From: Propionivibrio sp.
GTDB taxonomy: Bacteria > Pseudomonadota > Gammaproteobacteria > Burkholderiales > Rhodocyclaceae
DNA length: 64,000 bases
Assembly (NCBI GenBank): GCA_016705685.1
Contig: JADJLB010000002.1
Coordinates: 62,001-126,000, forward strand
Reading direction: 5' to 3'
A model generated the notes under the pieces. The model was not told the DNA's origin. It searched no databases and saw nothing but the letters and a program-made list of their open reading frames with translations. The position numbers were made by a program, and so were the translations under genes. How positions within the stretch are numbered: the stretch's first letter is position 1; each line of letters starts with the position of its first letter. This document shows, in pieces, positions 27,002 through 35,914 of the stretch.

Positions 27002-28680
27002 ATGCGTCGCCGTGACTTTCTCGCCTCGCTGGCGGCTGCGGGTCTGGCTTCCGGGGTGGCCAATCTGGGCGGCTGCAGCGGATCGGCGAAACCGCCCAGG
27101 CCACCGCTACCGCCGGGGGAACTGCTCGGCGCGTCGCTGGAACTCGGGCATCGGCTGCGCGAGCCGAAGCTTCCGCCGCCGGCCGAGACAAGGCGCGTTC
27201 AGGTCGCCATTGTCGGCGCCGGGATCGGCGGTTTGTCGGCCGGCTGGAAGCTGGCCAAAGCGGGTTTCAAGGATTTTCTCTTGGTCGAGCTGGAGGGCGA
27301 AGCCGGAGGAAATTCGCGCGCCGGTCACAACGCAGTTAGCGCCTACCCACTCGCTGCGCATTACCTGCCGTTACCGACGCGGGAAGCGACCGCCGTGCGG
27401 GAACTCTTGCTGAACTCGGCGTTCTGTACGGCGACCCGCGCGCCGCCCGGCCGCGTTATGACGAACGCTATCTTTGCGCGACACCGCAGGAACGGCTGTA
27501 TCGCAACGGCTGGTGGCAGGATGGCGTCCTGCCGCAGCTCGGCGTCAGCGCTGCGGAGCAGGATCAGTACCGGCGCTTTTTCGCCCTGATGGACGGCTTC
27601 AAGCAACGGCACGATGGTGGCGCTACGCCGCGCCGCGCTTTTGCCCTGCCCATGGCGCTCTCCAGCCCGGCGCCCGACCTGTTGGCGCTCGACAGGATCA
27701 GCATGCGCGACTGGCTACTGGAGCAGGGGCTCGATTCGCCGCAACTGCACTGGTACGTCGACTACGTCTGTCGTGACGATTACGGCACGAGCCTGGACGA
27801 GGTCTCGGCCTGGGCCGGCATCCACTACTTTGCCTGCCGCAACGGCGAAGCGCAGGACGCCGCGAGCGATACCGTGCTCACCACGCCGGGCGGCAACAAT
27901 TGGCTGGCGGGAGGACTGGCGCAGAGCATCCGCGACCATGCCGGCGATCGGCTGCTGACCGGCGCGCTGGTTTTCCGCGTCGCCGACGAGTCTGGGAAAA
28001 AGCGCGGGCGAATGCAGGTCGATTTGTGGCTACCGGCGGAACAACGCACGCTGCGGCTGGAAGCCGAGCAATTGATTTGGGCGGCGCCGCTGTTTCTCGT
28101 TTCCCATGTCTTTGTCGGAAACGACGCGTTGAAGGCGGCCGCCCGGCGCTTTACCCACGCACCCTGGCTGGTTGCCAACCTGACACTTTCGCGTTTCCCC
28201 GAGCAACGCGCCGGGGTGCCGATAGCTTGGGACAATGTGCTCCACGATAGCCCCGGCCTGGGCTACGTGGTGGCCACACACCAGCAGATGCGCATGCGGC
28301 CGGGCGCCACCGTATTCACCTATTACCGGGCATTGAACCGCATGACGCCGCAGGAAGGCCGCACGGCTCTGCTGGAGACTTCGCGCGAAGCCTGGGCCGA
28401 GCAGATTCTGGACGAACTGGAGCGGCCGCACCCCGAGATCCGGCAGCTGACGACGCGTCTCGATGTGTTCCGCAACGGTCACGCCATGGTGCGGCCGCTA
28501 CCGGGGCTGATCTGGGGAAAGGAACGCCAGCTTTTTGCCGCCGACGGTGCGCGCCTGCGCTTTGCCCATGCCGACGTGAGCGGATTCTCGCTGTTCGAGG
28601 AAGCGCAGTATCGTGGCGTACTGGCCGCAGAGCGCACGCTGCACCGCCTGGGCAAGAATTTCCAGACTTCGTTAAGCTGA
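27002..28680 (+). pseudogene. TAT-exported FAD-dependent amine-oxidase-like protein, frameshifted
   Basis: Two frames form one protein of about 560 aa. The first part starts MRRRDFLASLAAAG, a twin-arginine signal with a lipobox-like LGGC, followed by the FAD-binding AIVGAGIGGLSAGWKLAKAGF and the GGNSRAGHN loop. Homology leaves this frame after VRELLL at about 27411 and resumes in frame +1 as ELGVLYGDPRAARPRY. It then continues to the end with TTPGGNNWLAGGL and a C-terminal FAD-contacting region (HADVSGFSLFEEAQYRG). One missing base at about 27411 explains it. It is 11 bases before speH, so a polyamine or related amine substrate is likely. It may be an assembly error rather than a dead gene. 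Confidence 0.8.
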
Positions 28681-28691
28681 GCACACCTGAT

Positions 28692-29069
28692 ATGAACGGA
28701 CTGCACCTCATCGCCGAACTCCACGACTGCAAATGCGCGCCGCACCTGTTGCGCAGCGTCGACGCCCTGCGCGAACTTTGCCTAGCGATCTGTTCGGCGC
28801 CGGGCCTGACGCCCGTCGGGCAGGTCTTTCATCAGTTCGGCAGCAACACGGAACCGGCCGGCGCGACTGGCGCTGTAATTCTTGCCGAGTCCCATCTCGC
28901 CGTGCATACCTGGCCCGAAATGAACGCCGTTACGCTCGATCTCTATGTCTGCAATTTCAGTCAGGACAACAGCATTGCCGCGCGTTCGGCCTGTGCGCGG
29001 CTGGTCGCCGCTTTCGTTCCGGGCCGTGTTGAGCAGCGGGAGATCGTGCGTGGGTCCTGCTCGAATTAG
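28692..29069 (+). CDS. speH: S-adenosylmethionine decarboxylase proenzyme (class I, SpeH-like)
   Basis: Pyruvoyl enzyme that makes decarboxylated AdoMet, the aminopropyl donor for spermidine-type synthesis. It has 125 aa, the usual length of the bacterial class IB form. The self-cleavage site is AESHLAVHTWPE: Glu66-Ser67 is cut and Ser67 becomes the pyruvoyl group. His72 and Cys87 (LYVCNF) fit the conserved processing and proton-donor residues. It follows the flavin oxidoreductase by 11 bases. The matching aminopropyltransferase is 8 kb upstream, so the pathway genes appear split by an insertion. Confidence 0.93.
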   Translation: MNGLHLIAELHDCKCAPHLLRSVDALRELCLAICSAPGLTPVGQVFHQFGSNTEPAGATGAVILAESHLAVHTWPEMNAVTLDLYVCNFSQDNSIAARSACARLVAAFVPGRVEQREIVRGSCSN

Positions 29070-29219
29070 CGCCTATTTAGCGCCTATTCGGCTTCCGATT
29101 ATTCCGTGGCGAACCGATGGAGACGCTTGATTTCACTGCTATAGTTCGTGCTGACGCCCGTTGCAAATTGCTTCACCAATCGCGTAACCCTGGATGCCTA
29201 ATCTACTGGAGCCGCCGTC

Positions 29220-29606
29220 ATGATCGACCATACTGGAGTCACCGTCAGCAATTTCCAGAAGAGCAAACTGTTCTATACGAAAGCGCTGGCACCGCTGGGG
29301 TACGCGTTGCTGATGGAGGTATCCGCTGCACAGACAGGGCGTGGTGATGCGGCGGGCTTCGGCGTGCCTCCCAAGCCGGATTTCTGGATTGGAAGTGGTA
29401 CGCCCAACGTTCCGCCGATCCATGTGGCGTTTCGCGTTTCAAGCTGCGAACTGGTCGATGCGTTCCATGCGGCTGCGCTTGCCGCCGGGGGTCGCGATAA
29501 TGGCCCTCCGGGCTTGCGCCCTCACTATCATCCAAACTACTACGGCGCCTTCGTGCTTGATCCGGATGGCCACAATATCGAAGCCGTCTGCCATGTCCCC
29601 GAGTAG
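29220..29606 (+). CDS. VOC (glyoxalase/bleomycin-resistance) family protein
   Basis: A 128-aa single VOC-fold protein. Metal-ligand positions can be seen: His in MIDHTGVTV, His in VPPIHVAFRV and Glu in DGHNIEAVCH. The FVLDPDGHNIEAV ending is the usual VOC signature. It belongs to the group often annotated as lyase or dioxygenase-like; the substrate is unknown. The start ATG follows GGAGCCGCCGTC. It is a lone gene with a 150-base upstream gap containing a short direct repeat of AGCGCCTATT. Confidence 0.85.
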   Translation: MIDHTGVTVSNFQKSKLFYTKALAPLGYALLMEVSAAQTGRGDAAGFGVPPKPDFWIGSGTPNVPPIHVAFRVSSCELVDAFHAAALAAGGRDNGPPGLRPHYHPNYYGAFVLDPDGHNIEAVCHVPE

Positions 29607-29691
29607 ACCCGCGCGCCCCGCAAGCCCGATCACACCGCAGACGGCCGGCTTCCGGCCTGGGCTTTGAGTCAACACGCGAGAAAGCACGGGC

Positions 29692-30336
29692 ATGTTTACC
29701 ATCTACGGGCTAAGTGGTCCCATCTTTCAAGGCACGCTTGAAGAACTCGGCCGGATGCCGCCGGTTGTGGCGCGCGGGCCGGTCACGCCGGCGCGGCGCA
29801 TCGGCGATCAGGTGGAAACCGGTCTTGCTCCGGAAGCTGGAATGCGGGTGGCAGGTGGCGTCGGCGAGTCGGCCGTCGATGCCTATCGGGCGATGATGCC
29901 GCAGGAGCTTGAGCGTGGCCCGATTTACCACGCCCAGCAAATCATGCAGCGAAAGCTGATTATCGTGAATTCCAGAGACGACGTGACGCACGCCTGGCGC
30001 ACCCTGGTCGACCACAAGATCCATCAGGCGCCGGTTCTCGACGACGGCTATCATCTGGTCGGCATCGTCAGCGAGCGGAATTTGCTGACTGCGCTCAATG
30101 TTGCCGATGGGCGGGTACGCGACGTGCTGGCCAGGCGTGTCAGCGACGTGATGACGACGCCGGTAGTGGCCGCCACGGTATTGACCGATGTCCGGCGCAT
30201 TGCACGGGTGATGCTTGAGCGCGACGTTGATGGCGTACCTATTGTCAATGACAGCGGCGAGCTGATCGGTTTCGTCTCGCGCGGCGACGTTCTGCGTGCG
30301 GTGGTAACCGACCCGCCACTCAGTGTCTGGCGCTAA
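29692..30336 (+). CDS. CBS-pair domain protein
   Basis: A 214-aa protein. The N-terminal about 75 residues (FTIYGLSGPIFQGTLEEL) have no domain I recognise. They are followed by two CBS motifs: QIMQRKLIIVNSRDDVTHAW with HQAPVLDDGYHLVGIVSERNLL, then SDVMTTPVVAAT with DGVPIVNDSGELIGFVSRGDVL. CBS pairs bind adenine nucleotides and act as energy sensors. The partner is unknown. The next gene (ArsC-like) starts 16 bases later and may be co-transcribed. Confidence 0.85.
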   Translation: MFTIYGLSGPIFQGTLEELGRMPPVVARGPVTPARRIGDQVETGLAPEAGMRVAGGVGESAVDAYRAMMPQELERGPIYHAQQIMQRKLIIVNSRDDVTHAWRTLVDHKIHQAPVLDDGYHLVGIVSERNLLTALNVADGRVRDVLARRVSDVMTTPVVAATVLTDVRRIARVMLERDVDGVPIVNDSGELIGFVSRGDVLRAVVTDPPLSVWR

Positions 30337-30352
30337 CACTTAAGGAATACCG

Positions 30353-30727
30353 ATGACCGCAATGACCGAAAACACCCTCGTGATCTACCACAACGCCCGC
30401 TGCTCAAAAAGCCGCTCGGCCTGCGAGCTGATTGCTGCACGCGGCCTGAATGCCAAAATCATCGATTACCTCGCACACCCGCCCGGCAAGGCGGAACTGC
30501 GTAGCCTGCTGAACAAGCTCGGCATGCGTCCCGCGGAACTTGTTCGCCGCGGTGAGGAGGTGTTCAAGACGCACTTCGCCGGAAAAACCCTGAGCGACGA
30601 TGAGTGGCTCGATGCGCTCGTCGCCCATCCGATTCTCATCGAACGGCCGATTGTCGTGCGCGGGGACAAGGCAGTGATCGGACGCCCGACTGAGAAGGTG
30701 CAGGAGCTTCTGGACGCCGACGACTGA
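30353..30727 (+). CDS. ArsC-family reductase (YfgD-like)
   Basis: A 124-aa thioredoxin-fold protein of the glutaredoxin-dependent arsenate reductase family. The active-site loop is HNARCSKSR, with the catalytic Cys. Further family motifs are DYLAHPP, RRGEEVFK, and LIERPIVVRGDKAVIGRPTE with the conserved Arg. It differs from plasmid ArsC (CGTSRN), and such chromosomal YfgD-like proteins may reduce arsenate or have another thiol role. No other ars genes are nearby. The ATG at 30353 has an AAGGA site 8 bases upstream. Confidence 0.87.
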   Translation: MTAMTENTLVIYHNARCSKSRSACELIAARGLNAKIIDYLAHPPGKAELRSLLNKLGMRPAELVRRGEEVFKTHFAGKTLSDDEWLDALVAHPILIERPIVVRGDKAVIGRPTEKVQELLDADD

Positions 30728-30736
30728 GACGAAGCG

Positions 30737-31552
30737 ATGTCCGCAATACGACAACTATCGAGATTGCTGTGTGCAGTCGTGCTTTTGGCACTGATGCTCG
30801 CCGGCAATTCCTTGCACGCGCAGGAAGACCGCGTTGGCGAGGTGCGGCGTGTCGCCACGCGCGACGGCGTGACGGTGCCGGTCTACGCCATCTGGCGCAG
30901 CGACGCCGTGGCCACGGTGGTTCTTTTCTCGGGTGGCGCAGGCGGGTACGGAAAGATCGGCGACGATGGCTGGCCGGCCGGAGGCAACTTCCTGATCCGT
31001 ACGGGCAAGCGCTGGGCCAGTCACCCCTTCAATGTCGTCATGGTCGGCCGCGCGACGGACGGGATTGATCTCGCCAACGGTGCCGTGCGGATCGGCGAGA
31101 AGCACGCCGCCGACAACGTGGCGATTTTCAGCGCCATCAAGCAACAAAGTCCGTTGCCGATCTGGGTTGTCGGCACCAGCATGGGAACAATTTCCGCGGC
31201 GGCAGCGGCGATTCAGGACAACGAGAAGCTCATCGCCGGCGTGGTGCTGACATCCTCAATCGTCGCTTACAAGATCGCCGGGGCAGTTCCCCGGCAGGAC
31301 CTGGAAAAAATCCGCGTTCCGACGCTGGTGTTTCACCACGAAGACGATGCCTGCTGGGCTTGCCGGCCGTACGAAGTGAAGAATGTCATTAGCCAACTTA
31401 AGAACGCGCCGATCAAGAAGCTGCTCCTGGTCAGCGGTGGATCGGGGGCGACCGGCGATCCGTGCGAGCCCTTGCACTACCACGGCTACGCCGGTATGCA
31501 GAATGAGGCGGTAGATTTGATCGCGGCGTGGATAATTAAGCCAGTTGAGTAG
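30737..31552 (+). CDS. Exported alpha/beta-hydrolase-like protein
   Basis: A 271-aa protein with a Sec signal peptide (about 1-28, ending LHAQE). The nucleophile elbow is VGTSMGTIS, with Ser as the likely nucleophile. A later VFHHEDDACWACRPYE stretch may carry the acid, and a C-terminal HYHGYAGMQ the His. The CWAC pair may bind metal or form a disulfide. It is probably periplasmic. The substrate is not known. It starts 9 bases after the ArsC-like gene. Confidence 0.75.
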   Translation: MSAIRQLSRLLCAVVLLALMLAGNSLHAQEDRVGEVRRVATRDGVTVPVYAIWRSDAVATVVLFSGGAGGYGKIGDDGWPAGGNFLIRTGKRWASHPFNVVMVGRATDGIDLANGAVRIGEKHAADNVAIFSAIKQQSPLPIWVVGTSMGTISAAAAAIQDNEKLIAGVVLTSSIVAYKIAGAVPRQDLEKIRVPTLVFHHEDDACWACRPYEVKNVISQLKNAPIKKLLLVSGGSGATGDPCEPLHYHGYAGMQNEAVDLIAAWIIKPVE

Positions 31553-31603
31553 CCGACGAAATGCCTAAGGCATGTGATGGAGACCCGTTGCCGGATTCTC
31601 CAT

Positions 31604-31933
31604 TCAATCGACGATAAACAGCTTGGCACCGTGTGCCGTACTTGAGCGGTGCGGCTCCGCGTTGTCAGCCACCTGATAGCTCATGCCGGGCTTGAGCGTA
31701 AATACACGTCCGTCTTCGAGTTCGGTGTGCAGCTCGCCCTCGATGCAGAACAGGATCTGGCCCTTGACGCACCAGTGATCGGCGAGATAACCCGGCGTGT
31801 ACTCCACCAGCCGAACCCGGATATCACTAAAATACTGTGTGCGCCACAAGGCCAGGCCGGATTCCCCCTGGTGCTTGGTTTGCGGAATCAGTGACCAGTC
31901 GGTGGTGCCAAAATTGAAGTCTGACATTTGCAT
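31604..31933 (-). CDS. DHCW-motif cupin protein
   Basis: A 109-aa single-domain cupin. DHWCVKGQ carries the metal-binding His region, ILFCIEGELHTELEDG is the first cupin motif, and LKPGMSYQVADNAEPHRSST is the second. The related DHCW-cupin family is of unknown function. The frame extends to 32065, but the ATG at 31933 has an AAAGGA site and fits the family length. It is transcribed away from the SDR gene; the 60-base gap must hold both promoters. Confidence 0.8.
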   Translation of the reverse strand: MQMSDFNFGTTDWSLIPQTKHQGESGLALWRTQYFSDIRVRLVEYTPGYLADHWCVKGQILFCIEGELHTELEDGRVFTLKPGMSYQVADNAEPHRSSTAHGAKLFIVD

Positions 31934-31993
31934 AACACGTCCTTTGCGATGGCATGTCGTGAGCATGAGAAATGTAGTTGAAAGGCAGTTCCA

Positions 31994-32695
31994 ATGAATG
32001 GTCCAACATATCAGGTACTCGTCACCGGCGCCAATCGCGGTCTTGGTCTGGAGTTTGTCAGTCAATACGCCAGCGCCGGCTGCCAGGTCATCGCCTGTTG
32101 CCGCGATCCCCTCAAAGCCACGAAGCTTAGTGCTCTGGTGGCGTCGAGTGCAGGAAAGATATCAATGCATGCCCTTGACGTCTCCGATTTCAGCCAGATC
32201 GAGCGGCTGGCATCAGAACTGCAAGGCCAGGCCATCGATGTGCTCATCAACAACGCGGGGATCTATCCACGGGGTTCTTTTGGCTCGATCGATTATGCCG
32301 AATGGCACAAGGCGTTCTTGATCAACAGCATGGCTCCAATGAAAATAGTCGAGTGTTTTGTCGATCATGTCGCCGCGAGTCGGCTGCGCAAGATTGTGAC
32401 GCTGTCAAGCAAGATGGGCAGTATCGCCGACAACGACGGCGGCGGCAGCGCCCTCTACCGAACCAGCAAATCCGCCGTAAATATGGTGATGAAGAATCTT
32501 GCCATTGAGCTGAAGTCTCGTGGTTTTGCGGTCGCTACGCTTCATCCGGGTTGGGTCAAAACCGATATGGGCGGTGCCAATGCGCTGATCTCCGTGCAGC
32601 AAAGCGTCGCTGGCATGCGAACCGTGATCGAACAATTATCCACCGACAACACCGGCCGCTTCATCGCGTTCGACGGCCAGGAGATCCCGTGGTAA
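31994..32695 (+). CDS. Short-chain dehydrogenase/reductase (C-factor-like)
   Basis: A 233-aa classical SDR. The cofactor loop is TGANRGLGLE, NNAGIY follows, and the catalytic Ser-Tyr-Lys are in LSSKMGS and YRTSKSAVN. The general outline resembles CsgA/C-factor type SDRs, which use NAD(P)(H). The substrate is unknown. The gene is divergent from the cupin gene. Confidence 0.87.
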   Translation: MNGPTYQVLVTGANRGLGLEFVSQYASAGCQVIACCRDPLKATKLSALVASSAGKISMHALDVSDFSQIERLASELQGQAIDVLINNAGIYPRGSFGSIDYAEWHKAFLINSMAPMKIVECFVDHVAASRLRKIVTLSSKMGSIADNDGGGSALYRTSKSAVNMVMKNLAIELKSRGFAVATLHPGWVKTDMGGANALISVQQSVAGMRTVIEQLSTDNTGRFIAFDGQEIPW

Positions 32696-32784
32696 AGCCA
32701 TGGCGGCAAGCGTTGACCCGCTGAAATCCTGGCGGGTGATTGAGATCGACAATGCCCGATGAAGAACCGAATCGATAGCCTCGC

Positions 32785-33411
32785 CTACAGCTTTCGAGCA
32801 ATCATCAGAAACACCGGGAAGCGCGTTTGTTTTTCGCCTTTTGTAATCTCGAAGACCGTCGTGAAGTTGACCGAGCTAAATCCTGCCCGGAGAACTTTGC
32901 TTTCCAGTGCGTTCCGGTCAAAACCCTGGTGCCCGGTGAAGCCGGGGCCGTGAAAAGATCCGTCCTCGCTATCCAGATCGGCGATGCACAGGTAGCCCGG
33001 ACTGACGAGCAGGGAGAAAAGATCGCGCAATATCTTGTCGGTGTCGTCAATGTGGTGAAACGTCATGAGCGAGTAAATCAGGTTGTAATGGTCCGAGGGC
33101 AGGGGGTCGCTGACCAGGTCAAGCTGAGCGGCGCGCATGTTGGCGATGCCAAAGGCATCGATCTTGTCCTGCAATACCGCCAGCATGCCGGAAGAACTGT
33201 CGGCCAATGTGATGTGTTTGAGCTGCGGTTGCAGGGCAAAGCTGAGCAGGCCGGTTCCGCACCCGTATTCGAGCGCGGTCATGTGACCGGCCAGCGGAAC
33301 CTGCGTGCGAATCCCATCGGCAACGGCCTGCGCCCGCGCTGTTTTCATGGGATCGTCGTCCCAGGTCTTGGCCCGGGCATCAAAGTAAGTCGTTGAGTGT
33401 TCGCTGGTCAT
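32785..33411 (-). CDS. Class I SAM-dependent methyltransferase
   Basis: A 208-aa Rossmann-fold methyltransferase. Motif I is ALEYGCGTGLLSFAL; motif II follows near ITLADSSSGML, and an NLIYSLMTFHHID stretch sits at motif IV. No membrane segment is seen. The substrate cannot be deduced and neighbours give no clue. It converges with the SDR gene and is separated from pbpC by a 209-base gap without visible features. Confidence 0.85.
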   Translation of the reverse strand: MTSEHSTTYFDARAKTWDDDPMKTARAQAVADGIRTQVPLAGHMTALEYGCGTGLLSFALQPQLKHITLADSSSGMLAVLQDKIDAFGIANMRAAQLDLVSDPLPSDHYNLIYSLMTFHHIDDTDKILRDLFSLLVSPGYLCIADLDSEDGSFHGPGFTGHQGFDRNALESKVLRAGFSSVNFTTVFEITKGEKQTRFPVFLMIARKL

Positions 33412-33620
33412 GGAGAATCCTGAGAGGGAGCCGGCCTCGGGGGCGGCAGGCCTGGAGTCATTCTACAGTGGCTGGGCCACGAAAAAACGTCGTTTGTGTT
33501 CGGCTGGCAAGTGCGGCGAGAATCCAGATTCGGTTAACTCAGGAAGTCATGTGATGGTGGAATGGAACGGTTCTTGACCCGGCTCAATCGATTCAACCGG
33601 CCATCGGGTCGGCCAGGATC

Positions 33621-35900
33621 ATGATCCTCAAGGCAAATCGAACGGCCTGGTTTCTGCCCCTGTGTCTGGCAACGTTTTGCCTGCCGACGTCGGCCGCGCC
33701 GTCCTTCTCCGAGGTGCGTTCGGCTTACGTTGAATCCGATGCGCTGTTGCTCGCCCGCGATGGCCGGCCATTGCAGAGCAAGCGAATCGACATGACGCAG
33801 CGGCGTTTGCCGTGGACGCGGATCGAGGACGTTTCGCCGGCCCTGCTGCGCGCCTTGCTGGCCTCGGAGGATCGAAAGTTCTACGAACACGCCGGGGTCG
33901 ATTGGAGCGCTGTTGCCGCCAGTGCCTGGCGCAATTTGTGGAATACCCGGACACGGGGCGCCAGCACCTTGTCGATGCAGCTCGTCGGCCTGCTTGACCA
34001 ACTTGACGACAATGGCGATCACCGTCACGGCCGGCGCAACCTCCCGCAAAAGCTGTCGCAGGCGGCCGGTGCGCTGTGGCTTGAGCAGCGCTGGAAGAAG
34101 GACGACATCCTGGAGGCCTATCTCAATCTCGCCGGTTTTCGGGGTGATCTGGTCGGCGTCGCGGCGATGAGCCGCGGGCTGTTCGGCAAGTGGCCGGACG
34201 GTCTGGATGAGCGGGAGTCGGCTCTGGCGGCGGCTTTGCTGCGAGCCCCCGGCGCATCGCCGCAAACCGTTGCGCTGCGGGCTTGCGGCGTGCTGCACAC
34301 GATGGCGCAGATGAAGCAGGGCGCGGTCGCCGATTGCGATGGGCTGGAGGGGTTGGCGCGTCTGGCGCTCTCCGGAGGCTTGCGCGATCACTCCGCTGGT
34401 GCCGGTTGGCTGGGCGCCGAACAATCGCCGGGTTTGGCGCCGCATCTGGCGCAGAAGCTTCTCACACGTCCGGGAGAGCGGCTGAGAAGCATGCTGGATG
34501 CCGATCTTCAGCAATTTGCCATTGCCGCGCTGCAACGTCAGTTGCGGGGCATCGCCAAGCAGAATGCGGAAGATGGCGCGGTGCTGGTGCTCGATAACGC
34601 TACGGGCGAAGTGCTGGCCTGGGTTGGCTCCAGCGGTGCTTTGTCCGATGCGCCCGAGGTTGACGGCGTGACTGCGTTGCGGCAGGCAGGCTCGACGCTC
34701 AAGCCTTTTCTTTATGCGCTGGCTTTCGAGCGACGCTTCCTGACGGCCGCCTCCCTGTTGGACGATTCGCCGCTTGCGCTGACGACGAGCAACGGCCTTT
34801 ACGTTCCGCAAAATTATGAGCCGCAGTATCGCGGCTGGGTGAGTGCGCGGATGGCGCTGGGGGGGTCGCTCAACGTGCCGGCGGTACGTACGCTGGTCCG
34901 TATCGGGCCGGAGGATTTCCGCGATCGCCTTTATGCCTTCGGCTTCCAGAGCCTGACCGAAAATGGCGATCATTACGGCTTCAGCCTGGCGCTGGGTTCG
35001 GCCGATGTTTCGCTGCTGATGCTGGCCAATGGGTATCGCACCCTGGCGAACGGGGGAATGTGGTCGCCCTTGCGCGTGACCCAGGGCAAATCGCTGCAAC
35101 CTTGCATCGATGGCGGGTGCAGCGGCGTCTTTGCCAAGGCGTCGGATCTTCCGGAAGGTTCAAAGCCAGCGGCGCGGCGCGTGGCGACTGCGGCATCGGT
35201 TTTCATCGTCACCGACATTCTTGCCGACCGCGCGGCGCGGGTCGGCACCTTCGGGCTTGAATCATGGCTCGCCACGCCGTACTGGAGCGCGGTGAAAACG
35301 GGAACCAGCAAGGACATGCGCGACAACTGGTGCATCGGATTCTCGTCGCGCTATACGGTGGCAGTTTGGGTCGGCAACGCCGCCGGCGAGGCGATGCATG
35401 ACGTATCGGGGATTTCTGGCGCGGCACCGGTGTGGCGCGAAGTAATGGACTACTTGCATCGGGGCGGCAGCCATCCGACCAGTGTGGCCAAGCCGCCGCC
35501 GGCGGGCGTAGCGCCCCAGTCGATCCGTTTTGAACCCGCCGGCAAAATCGACGAAGCACCGCGCCACGAGTGGTTCATCGCCGGCACCGGGATGAATGTC
35601 GTCCGCCTGGCCGAAAGCAAAGCCCTGGCGCACATCGCCTATCCGGGGCAGGGGACGATCATCGCCCTCGATGCGGACATGCCTCCCGAACGCCAGCGCA
35701 TCGCGCTGCAACTTTCCGGTTCGCCGGACCCTGGCTGGCAGTGGCGGATCGACGGCCAGCCAGCGGGCAAGGCGTCAAGCGACGTGCTGTGGCGACCTTC
35801 TCCCGGGCGTCATGAACTGGGTCTTCTCGATGGGCAAGGCCGCGAACTGGAAACCGTTCGCTTTGAGGTCAGGGCGCTCAAGGGCAAGCGGGCGAAATAA
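33621..35900 (+). CDS. pbpC: Penicillin-binding protein 1C
   Basis: Bifunctional class A PBP for peptidoglycan synthesis in the periplasm, 759 aa. A hydrophobic N-terminal signal/anchor (about 8-26) precedes the GT51 transglycosylase with the catalytic Glu in SEDRKFYEHAGVDW and STLSMQL. The transpeptidase domain has SxxK in GSTLKPFLY, SLN in GGSLNVPA and KTGTS. The C-terminal BiPBP_C-type beta domain (about 655-759) identifies the 1C type. The alpha-2-macroglobulin gene that often accompanies pbpC is not adjacent. Confidence 0.94.
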   Translation: MILKANRTAWFLPLCLATFCLPTSAAPSFSEVRSAYVESDALLLARDGRPLQSKRIDMTQRRLPWTRIEDVSPALLRALLASEDRKFYEHAGVDWSAVAASAWRNLWNTRTRGASTLSMQLVGLLDQLDDNGDHRHGRRNLPQKLSQAAGALWLEQRWKKDDILEAYLNLAGFRGDLVGVAAMSRGLFGKWPDGLDERESALAAALLRAPGASPQTVALRACGVLHTMAQMKQGAVADCDGLEGLARLALSGGLRDHSAGAGWLGAEQSPGLAPHLAQKLLTRPGERLRSMLDADLQQFAIAALQRQLRGIAKQNAEDGAVLVLDNATGEVLAWVGSSGALSDAPEVDGVTALRQAGSTLKPFLYALAFERRFLTAASLLDDSPLALTTSNGLYVPQNYEPQYRGWVSARMALGGSLNVPAVRTLVRIGPEDFRDRLYAFGFQSLTENGDHYGFSLALGSADVSLLMLANGYRTLANGGMWSPLRVTQGKSLQPCIDGGCSGVFAKASDLPEGSKPAARRVATAASVFIVTDILADRAARVGTFGLESWLATPYWSAVKTGTSKDMRDNWCIGFSSRYTVAVWVGNAAGEAMHDVSGISGAAPVWREVMDYLHRGGSHPTSVAKPPPAGVAPQSIRFEPAGKIDEAPRHEWFIAGTGMNVVRLAESKALAHIAYPGQGTIIALDADMPPERQRIALQLSGSPDPGWQWRIDGQPAGKASSDVLWRPSPGRHELGLLDGQGRELETVRFEVRALKGKRAK

Positions 35901-35914
35901 CCGGAAAGTCTTTC

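Larger units (their letters stand above)
26725..27012 (+). repeat. Direct repeat copy 2, joined to the flavoprotein gene
   Basis: Same-orientation partner of 22131-22419. It fills most of the 342-base gap between the TPR gene and the flavin oxidoreductase gene. It begins in a broken antitoxin fragment, carries a palindrome and the TGGCGA-N8-TCGCCA dyad (26886-26905), and ends in the first codons (ATGCGTCGCC) of the flavin oxidoreductase. Confidence 0.85.

Noticed and set aside
33534-35099. 521-residue minus frame
   Set aside because: Antisense to pbpC, Gln/Arg-rich and without any domain; a high-GC shadow.
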